The notes beneath the pieces are model-generated. The model was not told the DNA's origin, searched no databases, and saw only the letters and a program-made list of their open reading frames with translations. From JBFWMG01 sp050251715 (GTDB taxonomy: Bacteria > Desulfobacterota > Desulfovibrionia > Desulfovibrionales > Desulfovibrionaceae), in contig JBFWMG010000007.1 in assembly GCA_050251715.1 (NCBI GenBank), forward strand, positions 1 to 64,000: a DNA stretch of 64,000 nucleotides, read 5' to 3'. The translations under genes were made by a program, and so were the position numbers. Position 1 is the first letter of the stretch. Each line of letters begins with the position of its first letter. This document shows, piece after piece, positions 22,347-31,435 of this stretch.

Positions 22347-23612
22347 CTATTCGCGCCACACGCCGCCCGCCCACTGCATGGTATCCATGTCCCAGTCATC
22401 GGGCAGCCATGTCACACCGTTCTTGACCATGCCGTGGCGGCAGTTACGGCAGCCGGTGATCGCCGTGCGTTCCCCCCTGCGGTGCGTGGCGCGGATGGCC
22501 TCCAGCGCGTCGCAGCCCCAGGCCTGAGCAAGTGTCAGCTCAGGCAGGTCCACAGTGCGCCAGTCGCCGTCGCCATCCTTGACCTGTTTGGGGGAGGAGT
22601 TGCGGTATATGCCGAGCACCAACTCGGGCTCCTCGTTATGCGCGCCTGTACAGGGCAGCACCACCCCGTTGGCCGCCACGGTGAGCCGCTGGAAGGGATA
22701 TTGGCATACCCAGCCGGGCACCACCTGTTCCGCTGGCAACACCTCGCCACGCATGTCCAGCAGTTCGTTGATCGTCACCCAGTCCACCCCCAGGCTCCGC
22801 ATGAAATCATAATAAGCCTGGGGATTGCGGGCCACCGAGGGAAAAATGGCATTGGTTCGGATTTGAGGCCTCGTCTTGCCCGCCGCGTCGCGTAGCGCCA
22901 CAACCTTACGGATGGTGGCGGCCACTTCCTGAAAAGGGTTCTCACCGGGCTTGAGCCCCGCCCTGGGCGCGCGGATTTTGTTGTAGGCATCCTCCAGCCC
23001 GTCCACGGAAAAATTAATCCAATTGGGCTCGGCCTCCACCATGGCCTCCAGGTCAGCCTCCCTGAGCAGGCGACCGTTGGTCAGGCAGGTGACTTCGAGC
23101 ATGCCCGCCTTGCGGGCATAGGCCAACACATCGGTGAACCGATGGGTTTCGCCGTTCTCACGGGACACGTACATGGCTGACTCGCCGCGCCAGCTGAACA
23201 GGATGGAGGGCACGCCAAGCGCCACGCATTCGTCAATAACCGCACGCACGATGGAAAACGGTAGCATGCGTTGCTTGCCCACCACAGAATTCTGAAACTC
23301 AGGGGTGATGGTGTAGCACATGGAGCATTGCAGATTGCACGAGCTGACCAGCTCGCAGGTCACGGCCAGGGGCATGGGGCCGCCATCCAGCTCTTTAGCA
23401 CGGCGGTACCATTCCTCTCGGTACCACTGGTAGCGGGCGAAATCTCCGGGATCGGGGAACTGACGCCGGATGAACTGCCGCTCCCGGGCCGGAGAGTCAT
23501 AGCTGTGCTGGATCTCATTAACCGGCACATTGTCGGCCACCCCTTCCCATTTTTTCTTGAGATCGGACTCCCGCTTACGGAAATCCGGACTGTCGTCGTC
23601 TTGTCGCGGCAT
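22347..23612 (-). CDS. Radical SAM protein with SPASM-like C-terminus
   Basis: A 421-residue enzyme. Cys92, Cys96 and Cys99 (SCNLQCSMC) bind the SAM-cleaving [4Fe-4S] cluster; LTNGRLL and NFSVDGLEDAYNKIR are the barrel strands. The C-terminal CTGAHNEEP, then CDALEAI and CRNCRHG, could hold an auxiliary cluster as in SPASM proteins. It lies between the carbamoyltransferase and the NeuB synthase and is probably a sugar-modifying dehydrogenase, epimerase or rearrangement enzyme, although peptide-modifying relatives exist. The N-terminal 75 residues are charged and may contact a partner. Confidence 0.85.
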   Translation of the reverse strand: MPRQDDDSPDFRKRESDLKKKWEGVADNVPVNEIQHSYDSPARERQFIRRQFPDPGDFARYQWYREEWYRRAKELDGGPMPLAVTCELVSSCNLQCSMCYTITPEFQNSVVGKQRMLPFSIVRAVIDECVALGVPSILFSWRGESAMYVSRENGETHRFTDVLAYARKAGMLEVTCLTNGRLLREADLEAMVEAEPNWINFSVDGLEDAYNKIRAPRAGLKPGENPFQEVAATIRKVVALRDAAGKTRPQIRTNAIFPSVARNPQAYYDFMRSLGVDWVTINELLDMRGEVLPAEQVVPGWVCQYPFQRLTVAANGVVLPCTGAHNEEPELVLGIYRNSSPKQVKDGDGDWRTVDLPELTLAQAWGCDALEAIRATHRRGERTAITGCRNCRHGMVKNGVTWLPDDWDMDTMQWAGGVWRE

Positions 23613-23620
23613 GGCTTATC

Positions 23621-25348
23621 CTACGCGCCAGGGCGCGTCATTGGTTTACGCAGCATGAATCCGCCGATGCACAGGGCGTCCAGCCCGCAGGAGTGGTAGG
23701 TACGGATAGCGTCCTCTGGCGAGCAGACCACAGGTTCGCCGTTCAGATTGAACGACGTGTTCAGCACCACGGGCACCCCGGTCAAGACTTCAAAATGGCG
23801 GATCATGTCATAGTAGCGCGGGTTGGTGTCGCGGCTGACGGTCTGCAACCTCCCACTGCCGTCGGCATGGGTCACTGCGGGGATGACCACTCTTTTTTCC
23901 GGTCGGATGGGGTAGACCTTTTCCATGAACGGCACGTCCACGCCAGGATCCAGCTCAAAATATTCGTCACGCCTTTCGCGCAACACGGCGGGGGCAAAAG
24001 GCCTGAACGCCTCGCGGAATTTGACCGAGGCATTGATGCGCTCCTTCATGGCCGCGTCGCGGGGGTCGGCCAGGATGGAGCGGTTGCCCAGCGCCCGCTG
24101 GCCAAACTCCATGCGGCCTTGGAACCAGCCCACGATGAGCCCCTGCGCCACCAACTCGGCGGTAGCGCGGGCCGGGTCGTCCACCCGCTCGTAGGCACAC
24201 TTGAATTCGCGTAAACACCCCTCGATGGCCGCGTCGTCATAGGCCGGGCCAAACGAGTTGTGGGTCATGGGTGCGCCCCGTTCCCGTCCGAGGATATGGT
24301 TGTACACATAGTACGCCGCCCCCAGGGCGTTGCCGCTGTCGTCGGGGCAGGAAGAAATGAACACCCTCTTGAACGGCGTGGCCGACAATACCTTGCCGTT
24401 GAGCACCGAATTCATAAAGAAGCCGCCGGACAAAGCCAGATTTTCCTCGCCGGTCATGGTGTGCAAACGGCACAGGGTGGTGACGGCTATCTCCTCGGCG
24501 CATTGTTGCAGGGCGGCGGCAATGGCGTTGTGCCGCGCGGTGATGGGCTCGCCGGGCCTGCGTGCCGGGCCAAACAGGGATGTGAACTTGGTGCTAAACT
24601 GATGCGGCGTGTCATGCAGGAAGCCGCTAAAAAGGGACAGATCCAGTTCGAACCAACCGCCTGGCCCCTCCTTGACCACATGGGTCTTGAGCGTGCGATA
24701 GAACTCGTTGTCCCAATGGTCGAACGCGCCCATGGCCATGACCTTCCATTCGTCGCTGTTGGGCCGGAAGGCGAGAAAGTCGGTGAACGCGCTGTACAAA
24801 ACGCCCAGGGAGTGGGGATAGTTGAGTCCCTCCAGCAGGGTGATTTCCCTGCCTTTGCCGTGGCACAGGGTCGTGCTCTCAAGCTCGCCCTGGCTGTCCG
24901 CAGTCATGATGGCCGCGCGGTCAAAGGGGGACAGGAAAAAGGCGTTGGCAGCGTGGCAGCGGTGGTGGGTCACATAATAGGTGCGCATGACGCCCTGGTC
25001 CGTGGGCATTTCCTGATACACATGATCGCCTGGAGCACGGCCATAGAAGCCGAGCAGGTTGTCCGGCACGGAGTAGAGCTGCTCCACCAGGTGCCGCCGC
25101 TGGCCGGAAAAAAGCGGGTTGAACTTGCGAAAATACACGCCAGGATTCCAGGACGCGGCCCAATAGTCCACCTCGGAGGCGGCCACGCCCGCCTCTTTGA
25201 GGCAATAGGCGATGGCCTGGGCAGGAAAACGCCGGGTGCGTTTTTCACGCGTGAACCGTTCCTCGGCGGCCGCCGCCACAATGTTGCCGTCGCGCAGCAG
25301 GCAGGCGGCGGATATATACATGTCGCTGTTCAAGCCCACGACTATCAC
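23621..25348 (-). CDS. NodU/CmcH-family O-carbamoyltransferase
   Basis: A 575-residue carbamoyltransferase. It has the two-domain layout of NodU/TobZ: an ASKHA-type domain opening VVGLNSDMYISAACLLRDG, the metal-binding histidines in THHRCHAANAF, and a C-terminal YrdC-like part with WFQGRMEFGQRALGNRSILAD and LNTSFNLNGEPVV. It would carbamoylate a sugar hydroxyl using carbamoyl phosphate and ATP. GTG at 25348 has GGAGG upstream and shares a base with the previous stop (TAGTG). Within this set the likely acceptor is the nonulosonate or its hexose precursor. Confidence 0.93.
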   Translation of the reverse strand: MIVVGLNSDMYISAACLLRDGNIVAAAAEERFTREKRTRRFPAQAIAYCLKEAGVAASEVDYWAASWNPGVYFRKFNPLFSGQRRHLVEQLYSVPDNLLGFYGRAPGDHVYQEMPTDQGVMRTYYVTHHRCHAANAFFLSPFDRAAIMTADSQGELESTTLCHGKGREITLLEGLNYPHSLGVLYSAFTDFLAFRPNSDEWKVMAMGAFDHWDNEFYRTLKTHVVKEGPGGWFELDLSLFSGFLHDTPHQFSTKFTSLFGPARRPGEPITARHNAIAAALQQCAEEIAVTTLCRLHTMTGEENLALSGGFFMNSVLNGKVLSATPFKRVFISSCPDDSGNALGAAYYVYNHILGRERGAPMTHNSFGPAYDDAAIEGCLREFKCAYERVDDPARATAELVAQGLIVGWFQGRMEFGQRALGNRSILADPRDAAMKERINASVKFREAFRPFAPAVLRERRDEYFELDPGVDVPFMEKVYPIRPEKRVVIPAVTHADGSGRLQTVSRDTNPRYYDMIRHFEVLTGVPVVLNTSFNLNGEPVVCSPEDAIRTYHSCGLDALCIGGFMLRKPMTRPGA

Positions 25349-26064
25349 TAGAAATCCTCCTCGGCGGCTGATTTGCCGTCCATGGGATGGATGGCGAGGC
25401 GGAACCTGCGCCCATTGTACTCGAACCAGGCCGGGTAGCGTTCGTTGTCCACCACCCGCAGCCTGTTGAACAACTCACCCAGGGGCTTGTCCACGTCCAG
25501 GCGGTCGTCCTCCTCGCCCCTGCGGCGAAAATAGGTGGGCTCGCCCTGCTGCGTCACAGGGTCAAGGTCCGGCCACCGCGCCAGAAAGGCAAGCACCATG
25601 TCCATGGTCTTGCGCCCCTGTTTGTCCCGCAGTTCAGGCAGCAGCTCTACACCGTCCAACGCGATGGCGTCCCGCAAATACACGGGACCGGCGTCGGCCC
25701 TGACCACGGCCTCCAGCAGCGCCACCGGGATTGATGCGGCTCCAGCCGCCACCTGCCATGCCACGGGAGACCATCCCCTGCCGCGCGGCAGGTCGCTTTC
25801 ATGCACCACCAGGTTGTGACTGTGCCGTGCAAGCTGTTCCGGGCCAAGCAGCGTGGTGCAGCCCAGCAGAAAACAGAAGTCACCCTCGGGCAATCGGGCC
25901 AGGTCGTGGCACACCACCACCGCATGGTGCGGAGCCAAGATGCCGCGCAGCCGCTCCACCCAAGGCATGATCCACGAGCCGGGATCGTCGCACAGCAGCG
26001 TGATGCGGTAGCCGTGCCGGCCCTCCGGCGGGTGAGGGGCGACAACCTTGTTACGATCGGACAC
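25348..26064 (-). CDS. Formyltransferase-fold protein (sugar N-formyltransferase-like)
   Basis: A 238-residue protein related to methionyl-tRNA formyltransferase and sugar N-formyltransferases. HESDLPRGRGWSPVAWQVAA is the family's H-x-S-x-LP loop with the catalytic His, and VRADAGPVYLRDAIAL holds the following acidic strand. The usual catalytic Asn strand is not obvious (LLGCTTLLG instead), so activity is not certain. The expected reaction moves a formyl group from N10-formyl-tetrahydrofolate to a sugar amine. GTG at 26064 overlaps the WbqC-like gene by 14 nt. The PIG-L deacetylase two genes upstream could expose the amine. Confidence 0.78.
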   Translation of the reverse strand: MSDRNKVVAPHPPEGRHGYRITLLCDDPGSWIMPWVERLRGILAPHHAVVVCHDLARLPEGDFCFLLGCTTLLGPEQLARHSHNLVVHESDLPRGRGWSPVAWQVAAGAASIPVALLEAVVRADAGPVYLRDAIALDGVELLPELRDKQGRKTMDMVLAFLARWPDLDPVTQQGEPTYFRRRGEEDDRLDVDKPLGELFNRLRVVDNERYPAWFEYNGRRFRLAIHPMDGKSAAEEDF

Positions 26065-26728
26065 TCCATTGCTCCCTGGGCATGCACATGAGGTAGTCGA
26101 CAACCGACAACCCCGGACAAAACTCGCCGTGGGGCTGTCCATAGACCGGCCCCTGCCCCTCGGCTATTTCAAGCGCCACCCCCGCCTCGCGGAACACGGC
26201 CTCGGAAAGATACGCCCGGCTGCCCGCGCCGGTCAGATAGACCGTGCCGCCCGCCTGACGCACCAGCGCCAGAATGCGTTCCGCCCCCGCGCCCCCCACT
26301 CCTGTGGCCGAGGCGAAGAGAAACGGCGTGGCGATACCCAACAACTCGGCCACAGCGCGCAGAAACGACCAGTTGAGATCGAAGAGCCGCACGGGCTTGG
26401 CCGCATACAGCTCAGCGAGCATGCCGTGCACGAGCGCAAACTGCGGCGTACGGCCATAGGCAGCGCGCAACAGCTCCAGATGTTTGCGGCGCCATGGGGT
26501 CTCGTAGCTGATTTCAGCCTCGGCGATGGTCTGTTCATAGCGCCCCTTCTTTTGCACCGGCACGGTGAGCCAACGCACTCCCTGCGCCGTCTTCACTCGG
26601 TCGCGATGATGCCAGCCCTGGCGTAGGAACTGCACGTCGTCGAGCACTATGAACAAATCACTGTACGCCCAACGCCTGAAATATTCCCACCAGGGTGCAA
26701 AATCGGGCTGGTGGATGAACACCTTCAT
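26051..26728 (-). CDS. WbqC-like family protein
   Basis: A 225-residue member of the WbqC family, known from O-antigen and sugar loci but without a settled reaction. Characteristic segments: IHQPDFAPWWEYFRRWAYSD at the start, VLDDVQFLRQGWHHRDRVK, WLTVPVQKKG, and a C-terminal GSRAYLSEAVF and GLSVVDYLMC. No membrane segment is seen. The ATG overlaps the PIG-L stop codon (ATGA). Its place between deacetylase and formyltransferase suggests a role in acylating or transferring an amino-sugar group (inference). Confidence 0.85.
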   Translation of the reverse strand: MKVFIHQPDFAPWWEYFRRWAYSDLFIVLDDVQFLRQGWHHRDRVKTAQGVRWLTVPVQKKGRYEQTIAEAEISYETPWRRKHLELLRAAYGRTPQFALVHGMLAELYAAKPVRLFDLNWSFLRAVAELLGIATPFLFASATGVGGAGAERILALVRQAGGTVYLTGAGSRAYLSEAVFREAGVALEIAEGQGPVYGQPHGEFCPGLSVVDYLMCMPREQWSVRS

Positions 26729-27402
26729 ACGAGATACCGTATCACCTCAAATCGTTCAGCATACTCCACGCCAATGGCCATGCCGTCATTCTGGTTCTGT
26801 CGGCGAAAAAAATCCACCCAGGCGTAGTTCACCCGTTCCAACTCCGAAACATGGCACTTGATACAAGCGATCTTTTGCTCCATGTCATCTGAAATATCCG
26901 AATAGAAGGTGCCCCGAAACGGCTGCTCCGCGTCGTAGTGATTACTGCGGTAGGCCAGCACCCTGGGCACATGCCGGGCCGCCATGAGCACGTTCTTGGT
27001 CACAAACTGGTGGTCGCGGTGCACGTCGTAGGGCCAATGGGTGTAGACCATGTCCACGGCCAGATCCTTGAGCCGTTGGTCAAAGAGGCTGGTCAGTTCC
27101 TCGGCAAAGGGCACGTGGAAGGTCTTGAAGCCAAGGCACTCGAGGGACGCGCCGATGATCGCGGCGGCGGCCCTGCCCTCGGCCTCGGCCACCTCCGCGT
27201 CGCGGATGGTTTCACCCTTGGGGTTGCGGTATTCGGACTCCGACACCACGATGATATGCACCCTGTCGCCCTGGCGCACATGCTTTATGAGCGTGCCACC
27301 ACAACCAAGCTCCACGTCGTCGAAATGCGCACCTACCGCCAGAATATTCATGGGCCCACGCCTTGTCGCATTTGCAGTTTTTTGCCGCGCCGCCGGTGTC
27401 AT
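26725..27402 (-). CDS. PIG-L/LmbE-family N-deacetylase
   Basis: A 225-residue zinc-type deacetylase. GAHFDDVELGCGG (24-36) carries the His-Asp-Asp metal and catalytic motif, and HWPYDVHRDH provides the later HxxDH-type ligands. Relatives deacetylate GlcNAc moieties. The start at 27402 forms ATGA with the aminotransferase stop and has GGGAGAG upstream; a second ATG at 27351 (MNILAVGAHFDD) is the conserved family beginning and may be the true one. It may remove an N-acetyl so that the formyltransferase or acyltransferase can install another group. Confidence 0.87.
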   Translation of the reverse strand: MTPAARQKTANATRRGPMNILAVGAHFDDVELGCGGTLIKHVRQGDRVHIIVVSESEYRNPKGETIRDAEVAEAEGRAAAAIIGASLECLGFKTFHVPFAEELTSLFDQRLKDLAVDMVYTHWPYDVHRDHQFVTKNVLMAARHVPRVLAYRSNHYDAEQPFRGTFYSDISDDMEQKIACIKCHVSELERVNYAWVDFFRRQNQNDGMAIGVEYAERFEVIRYLV

Positions 27403-28520
27403 GCGGTCTCTCCCTTGTCGAGTGCGCGGCCTATGGCCTCGCACACATACGCCACGTCCTCGCCACGCATCCCGGGATGCAGGGGCAGGGTCAATTCTCT
27501 GTTCCCAAACTCCTCGGCCAGGGGCAAGGCGGGCGCTTCGGGAAAGAGCTCGCGGTACAGGGAGAACCGGTGCGCGGGCGGATAATGGATGCTGGTCTGC
27601 ACACCCGCCTCGCGCAATGCCTCCATCAGGCCGCGACGCGACGCCGCCTGAACAAGCACCGGAAAGATATGCCACGAGCCCTTGTCTCGTCCCGCAAAGG
27701 GCAGCTCCACGCCATCGACTCCGGCCAACCTGTCCCGGTACTGGGCGGCCAGCGCCGCGCGCCGGGCGTTCAGGTCTTCCAGCTTGCCCAGTTGGGCCAG
27801 CCCAAGGGCGGCGCGCAGCTCGTCCATGCGGTAGTTGAGTCCAAAACTGTCCACGTCGTAGGAAAAAGCATGCCCCTTATGCCGGTCCCAGGTCAGGGTC
27901 GTCATGCCATGCGAACGCATCTTCCTGACCCGCGCGGCCAACGCGTCGTCATTGGTGGTCAGCATGCCGCCTTCACCGGTGGTCATGTTCTTGTTGGGAA
28001 AAAAGCTGTGGCATCCGGCGATCCCGCACTGGGGATGCGCCGTGAGGGAATGGGCGCAGTCCTCCACCACCGGGATGCCTCGTTCCGCGGCAAGGGCCAT
28101 GATCGGCTCCATGTCGCAAACGAACCCGGCATAATGCATGACCTGAATAGCCTTGGTGCGGGTGGTGAGGCATCGCTCTATGGCGCGGCTGTCCACGGTG
28201 GGCGTATCCGGGGCGTGGATGTCCGCGAACACGGGAACCGCACCCACGGCCAACACGGTGTTGGCTCCGGCCACAAAGGTGATGGACGGGCATACAACCT
28301 CGTCGCCAGGCCCAATGTCCAACCCCAGCAACGCCAGGTGCAGGGCCGCCGTACAGTTGGCCAGAGCGACCGCATGCCGCGTACCGGCCATGGCCGCATA
28401 GCGTTCCTCGAAAACGCGCACCGACTCGCCCATGCTGAGCCAGCGGCTTTCAAGCACGCCTAGTACGGCTTGGCGCTCTGCGGCGTCATAAGCAATGTCG
28501 GAAAGCGGCACCCTCCACAT
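27399..28520 (-). CDS. DegT/DnrJ/EryC1-family PLP aminotransferase
   Basis: A 373-residue sugar aminotransferase. Lys177 in FFPNKNMTTGEGGM is the PLP Schiff-base lysine; EDCAHSLTA holds the PLP-ring-stacking region; NYRMDELRAALGLAQL is the family C-terminal core. It would aminate the 4-keto sugar made by the dehydratase two genes upstream, as LegC/PseC do in legionaminic and pseudaminic pathways. The ATG at 28520 is preferred to the GTG at 28523 because AGGAGG then has proper spacing. Confidence 0.92.
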   Translation of the reverse strand: MWRVPLSDIAYDAAERQAVLGVLESRWLSMGESVRVFEERYAAMAGTRHAVALANCTAALHLALLGLDIGPGDEVVCPSITFVAGANTVLAVGAVPVFADIHAPDTPTVDSRAIERCLTTRTKAIQVMHYAGFVCDMEPIMALAAERGIPVVEDCAHSLTAHPQCGIAGCHSFFPNKNMTTGEGGMLTTNDDALAARVRKMRSHGMTTLTWDRHKGHAFSYDVDSFGLNYRMDELRAALGLAQLGKLEDLNARRAALAAQYRDRLAGVDGVELPFAGRDKGSWHIFPVLVQAASRRGLMEALREAGVQTSIHYPPAHRFSLYRELFPEAPALPLAEEFGNRELTLPLHPGMRGEDVAYVCEAIGRALDKGETA

Positions 28521-28529
28521 CACGGCCTC

Positions 28530-29255
28530 CTACGAGCCCGGCAAGAACATGGCCGCGTTCTGGCTGAAAATCTCCTGCCCTGTGGCGTAGTCGTCGTGGC
28601 GCCCGATATCCAGCCAAAATCCGTCGAACGGGTAGGCACCGACCTTTTCCTTGTTGTCGAGCATACGCACCACAAGATCGGGAAAATCAAGATACGTGTC
28701 CTTTTCAATATATTCAAGCACATGCGGTTCATAGACGTAGACGCCCATGCTCACGCTGTACTGGTGCTCGGGCTTTTCAATGTAGCCCTGTACGACGTTG
28801 GCCTCGCCCAGTTCCAATACGCCAAAGTCGATCTTCACTTGGCGGCGGTACACACTGATGGTTAACGCATTGCCCTGCGCCTTGTGGTAATCGTACAATC
28901 GGCTGTAATCAAGAGTGGTCAGCACATCGCCGTTCATGACGATGAACGTCTCATCCAACCCTTTGACCGCCGCCAGCGGCCCTGCGGTGCCGAGCGGCTT
29001 CGTCTCCTTGACGAAATCCAGACTCATGTCCGGAAACCCATCGTTGACCGTGGCGAAATAGGACTGTAGCAGTTCCGCCAGATAGCCCACCGAAAGAGTG
29101 GCCCGGCGAAACCCGTAATGGTGAAGCTGGCGCATGATGATGTCGATGATGGGCCGCTCGCCCAACGGCACGAGCGGCTTGGGAAAGACGCTCGTGTAGG
29201 GCCGCAACCTCGTTCCCTTGCCACCTGCCAGTATGACGCATCTGCGATCAGACAA
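28530..29255 (-). CDS. Sugar-1-phosphate nucleotidyltransferase
   Basis: A 241-residue NTP transferase: VILAGGKGTRLRPYTSVFPK (nucleotide loop), VSVGYLAELL, GTAGPL, FIVMNGDVLT (metal site) and WLDIGRHDDY. It resembles PtmE/RfbA-like enzymes that make a GDP- or dTDP-hexosamine for the following dehydratase. The start is TTG at 29255: GGAGGG lies 7 nt upstream and the conserved loop begins seven residues later. It overlaps the dehydratase gene by 8 nt. Nucleotide preference cannot be read from sequence. Confidence 0.88.
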   Translation of the reverse strand: MSDRRCVILAGGKGTRLRPYTSVFPKPLVPLGERPIIDIIMRQLHHYGFRRATLSVGYLAELLQSYFATVNDGFPDMSLDFVKETKPLGTAGPLAAVKGLDETFIVMNGDVLTTLDYSRLYDYHKAQGNALTISVYRRQVKIDFGVLELGEANVVQGYIEKPEHQYSVSMGVYVYEPHVLEYIEKDTYLDFPDLVVRMLDNKEKVGAYPFDGFWLDIGRHDDYATGQEIFSQNAAMFLPGS

Positions 29256-30240
29256 GGTATTTCCCTCCTCCGTAGCGTTCCGGATGTTCCCTGAACCAAG
29301 CGATTGTCTCCAGCAGGCCGTCCCGCAGCGTGTAGTCTGGTGTCCAGCCGAACACCTCCCGGGCGCGGGAGCTGTCCGCGATGAGACGGAAAACCTCACT
29401 CGTCTCCGGGCGTAACCGTTCCTCATCCGTGACGATGGGCGCATTCGAGCCCACCAGTTCCAGCACCAGGGTCGCGAGATCCCCAATGGACACCTCTGTG
29501 CCTGTGCCCACGTTGAACACTCCGCCCACGGCCTCGTCACATTCCGCCAACATGCGGAACGCCCGCACCGTATCTTTGACAAAGGTCAAGTCACGCGTGG
29601 GCGACAGCGCACCGAGACGGATCACGTCGCGGTAGAGCGCCTGGTTGACAATGGTGGGCGTGACGGCGCGTTCGGACTGGCGGGGGCCAAAAATGTTGTA
29701 CGGTCTGATGGTGGTCACGGGCAGGCCATAGGAAAGATGAAAGCTCTCGGCCAATTTATCCGCGCCTATTTTGCTTGCCGCATAGGGCGACTGCGCCTGC
29801 AAGGGGTGGGTTTCGGGCATGGGCGCCATGCGGGCAGTACCGTACACCTCGCTGGTGGAGGTATGCACGATGCGTGGGATGTCGCAAACTCGGGCCGCCT
29901 GCAGCACGTTGAGGGTGCCCATGACATTGGTTTCCGCCACCTCGCCGGGATTGCGGTAGGAATAGGGGATGGCGATGAGCGCGCCAAGGTGGAAGATGAC
30001 GTGCGTCCCTAACGCCGCGTTGCGCACGGCCTCGGGGTCGCGCAAGTCGCCAGCCACGATTTCCACGCTGTCCAGCACGCGCTTGTCCAAGTCGCCCAGC
30101 AACCCCTTGTCGTTGCGTGAGGTATAGCGGACAAAGCAGCGGACATCGCACCCGTGGGCCACGAGGTGTTCCACCAGATGGCTGCCCACGAATCCTCCAG
30201 CTCCCGTCACCAATATTTTTTCGCCTTGTATGCGCATCAT
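29248..30240 (-). CDS. NAD-dependent 4,6-dehydratase/epimerase (LegB-like)
   Basis: A 330-residue extended SDR. GAGGFVGSH binds NAD; TSTSEVYGTA and YAASKIGADKL give the Ser/Thr and YxxxK catalytic residues; RPYNIFGPRQ and GTGTEVSIGDL are family landmarks. It is close in pattern to LegB, the GDP-GlcNAc 4,6-dehydratase of legionaminic acid synthesis, and to UDP-sugar dehydratases. With the nucleotidyltransferase and aminotransferase it forms a three-step set. GGGAAGG sits directly before tandem ATGs at 30240/30237, so the start is known only to within one codon. Confidence 0.88.
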   Translation of the reverse strand: MMRIQGEKILVTGAGGFVGSHLVEHLVAHGCDVRCFVRYTSRNDKGLLGDLDKRVLDSVEIVAGDLRDPEAVRNAALGTHVIFHLGALIAIPYSYRNPGEVAETNVMGTLNVLQAARVCDIPRIVHTSTSEVYGTARMAPMPETHPLQAQSPYAASKIGADKLAESFHLSYGLPVTTIRPYNIFGPRQSERAVTPTIVNQALYRDVIRLGALSPTRDLTFVKDTVRAFRMLAECDEAVGGVFNVGTGTEVSIGDLATLVLELVGSNAPIVTDEERLRPETSEVFRLIADSSRAREVFGWTPDYTLRDGLLETIAWFREHPERYGGGKYLV

Positions 30241-30392
30241 CCTTCCCGTTGCGCCGCTGCCGCGCCCTTTTCTGGATGCGTGCGGCGTGTTGTCGTCAAA
30301 AAAACGCTCCGCGCGGGGGATACGGTTTGCGTTGCAAGAAACACGCCTGAAACCGTTGTCCAAAGGCCATACCCCCCTCCCGCAGCCATAGC

Positions 30393-31415
30393 CTAGCCCC
30401 CATACAGATAGGAGTTGGTGAGGCAGGCATTGCACACCGGATGCGCGCGCCACGTGTTAGCGCGCATGGAATCCCGCAACCGCCGCATGGTTTCCGCATG
30501 CCAGATGGTGTGGAGGGAGGATTCATGGAGGCTGCCCGCCTTTATCTTGTAGTTGAACTGCGCACAGCAGGGGTGCACGTCGCCGTTGCCCTTTATGCCC
30601 AGACGCTCGAACGGCTGCGGGCAGGAATAGTCCGCAGGTATCCGTTTGGTCTTGGCATGCTTGGCCAACCCTTCGCTATCCATGTAGGGCGGCATGTATT
30701 CCTGGATGGATACCATGTCGGCCACGTTGCCCCACAAGGCGTGAAACGCCTCCACCTCGATCTCGTTGATCGAGGTCTTGACGAAGGAGACGCGCAGGAT
30801 GGGCAACCTGACGCCCATTTTTTCCCGGATGTCCAGAAAGGTCATCACGTTGCGCATCACCTTGTCGTAGTCGCCGCCTATGCGCATTTTGGCGTAGGTT
30901 TCGGGCGTGGCCGCGTCAAGCCCGACGTAGAGGCGCACCAACCCTGCGTCGATGAGCCGACGCGCCGTGTCCGCCGTCAGCAGGCTGCCGTTGGTGTTGA
31001 TGCGGCTGTCGATGACCCCGGCGCGCATGATCCCGGCGATCATGTCCGGCATGCGCTTGTCCAGCAGCGGTTCGTTGACCATGTTCAACCCCGCCGAGGG
31101 GCAGTAATGCTCGCCCACCTCGTCGAGAATGGACTGATACATGGCGTCGGACAGCACCTCCGGATACACGATGTCCTTCAGTTCCTCGGGCCTGCCGAAG
31201 GTGCACATGGCGCAGCGGTAGTTGCAGCGCATCATGGACTCTATGCTCAGATAAAGGGGGAATTCCACGTCCTGCCGTTCTTTGCTGGCCCGGTACCACG
31301 CCCGGCGGTACTCGCCGAAGGCGGGCCCGATGATCCCCTCCAGATAGGCGTCCATGGAACCGTGCCGCGAGGCGTCGGCCACGTATGCGAAGGCTTCCTG
31401 CTTGGTTTCGGTCAT
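30393..31415 (-). CDS. Radical SAM/SPASM-like protein
   Basis: A 340-residue enzyme. Cys64, Cys68 and Cys71 (RCNYRCAMC) ligate the SAM cluster; LNMVNEPLLD, INTNGSLL and LYVGLDAATPETY are barrel strands; PCCAQFNYK and NACL near the end are SPASM-like cysteines. GGGAGGG lies 3 nt before the ATG at 31415. A 152-nt gap to the next gene suggests a sub-operon end. It may catalyse a dehydrogenation or epimerisation on a sugar or acyl intermediate; the substrate is unknown. Confidence 0.85.
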   Translation of the reverse strand: MTETKQEAFAYVADASRHGSMDAYLEGIIGPAFGEYRRAWYRASKERQDVEFPLYLSIESMMRCNYRCAMCTFGRPEELKDIVYPEVLSDAMYQSILDEVGEHYCPSAGLNMVNEPLLDKRMPDMIAGIMRAGVIDSRINTNGSLLTADTARRLIDAGLVRLYVGLDAATPETYAKMRIGGDYDKVMRNVMTFLDIREKMGVRLPILRVSFVKTSINEIEVEAFHALWGNVADMVSIQEYMPPYMDSEGLAKHAKTKRIPADYSCPQPFERLGIKGNGDVHPCCAQFNYKIKAGSLHESSLHTIWHAETMRRLRDSMRANTWRAHPVCNACLTNSYLYGG

Positions 31416-31435
31416 GTTCCCTCCCGGGGCCATCG

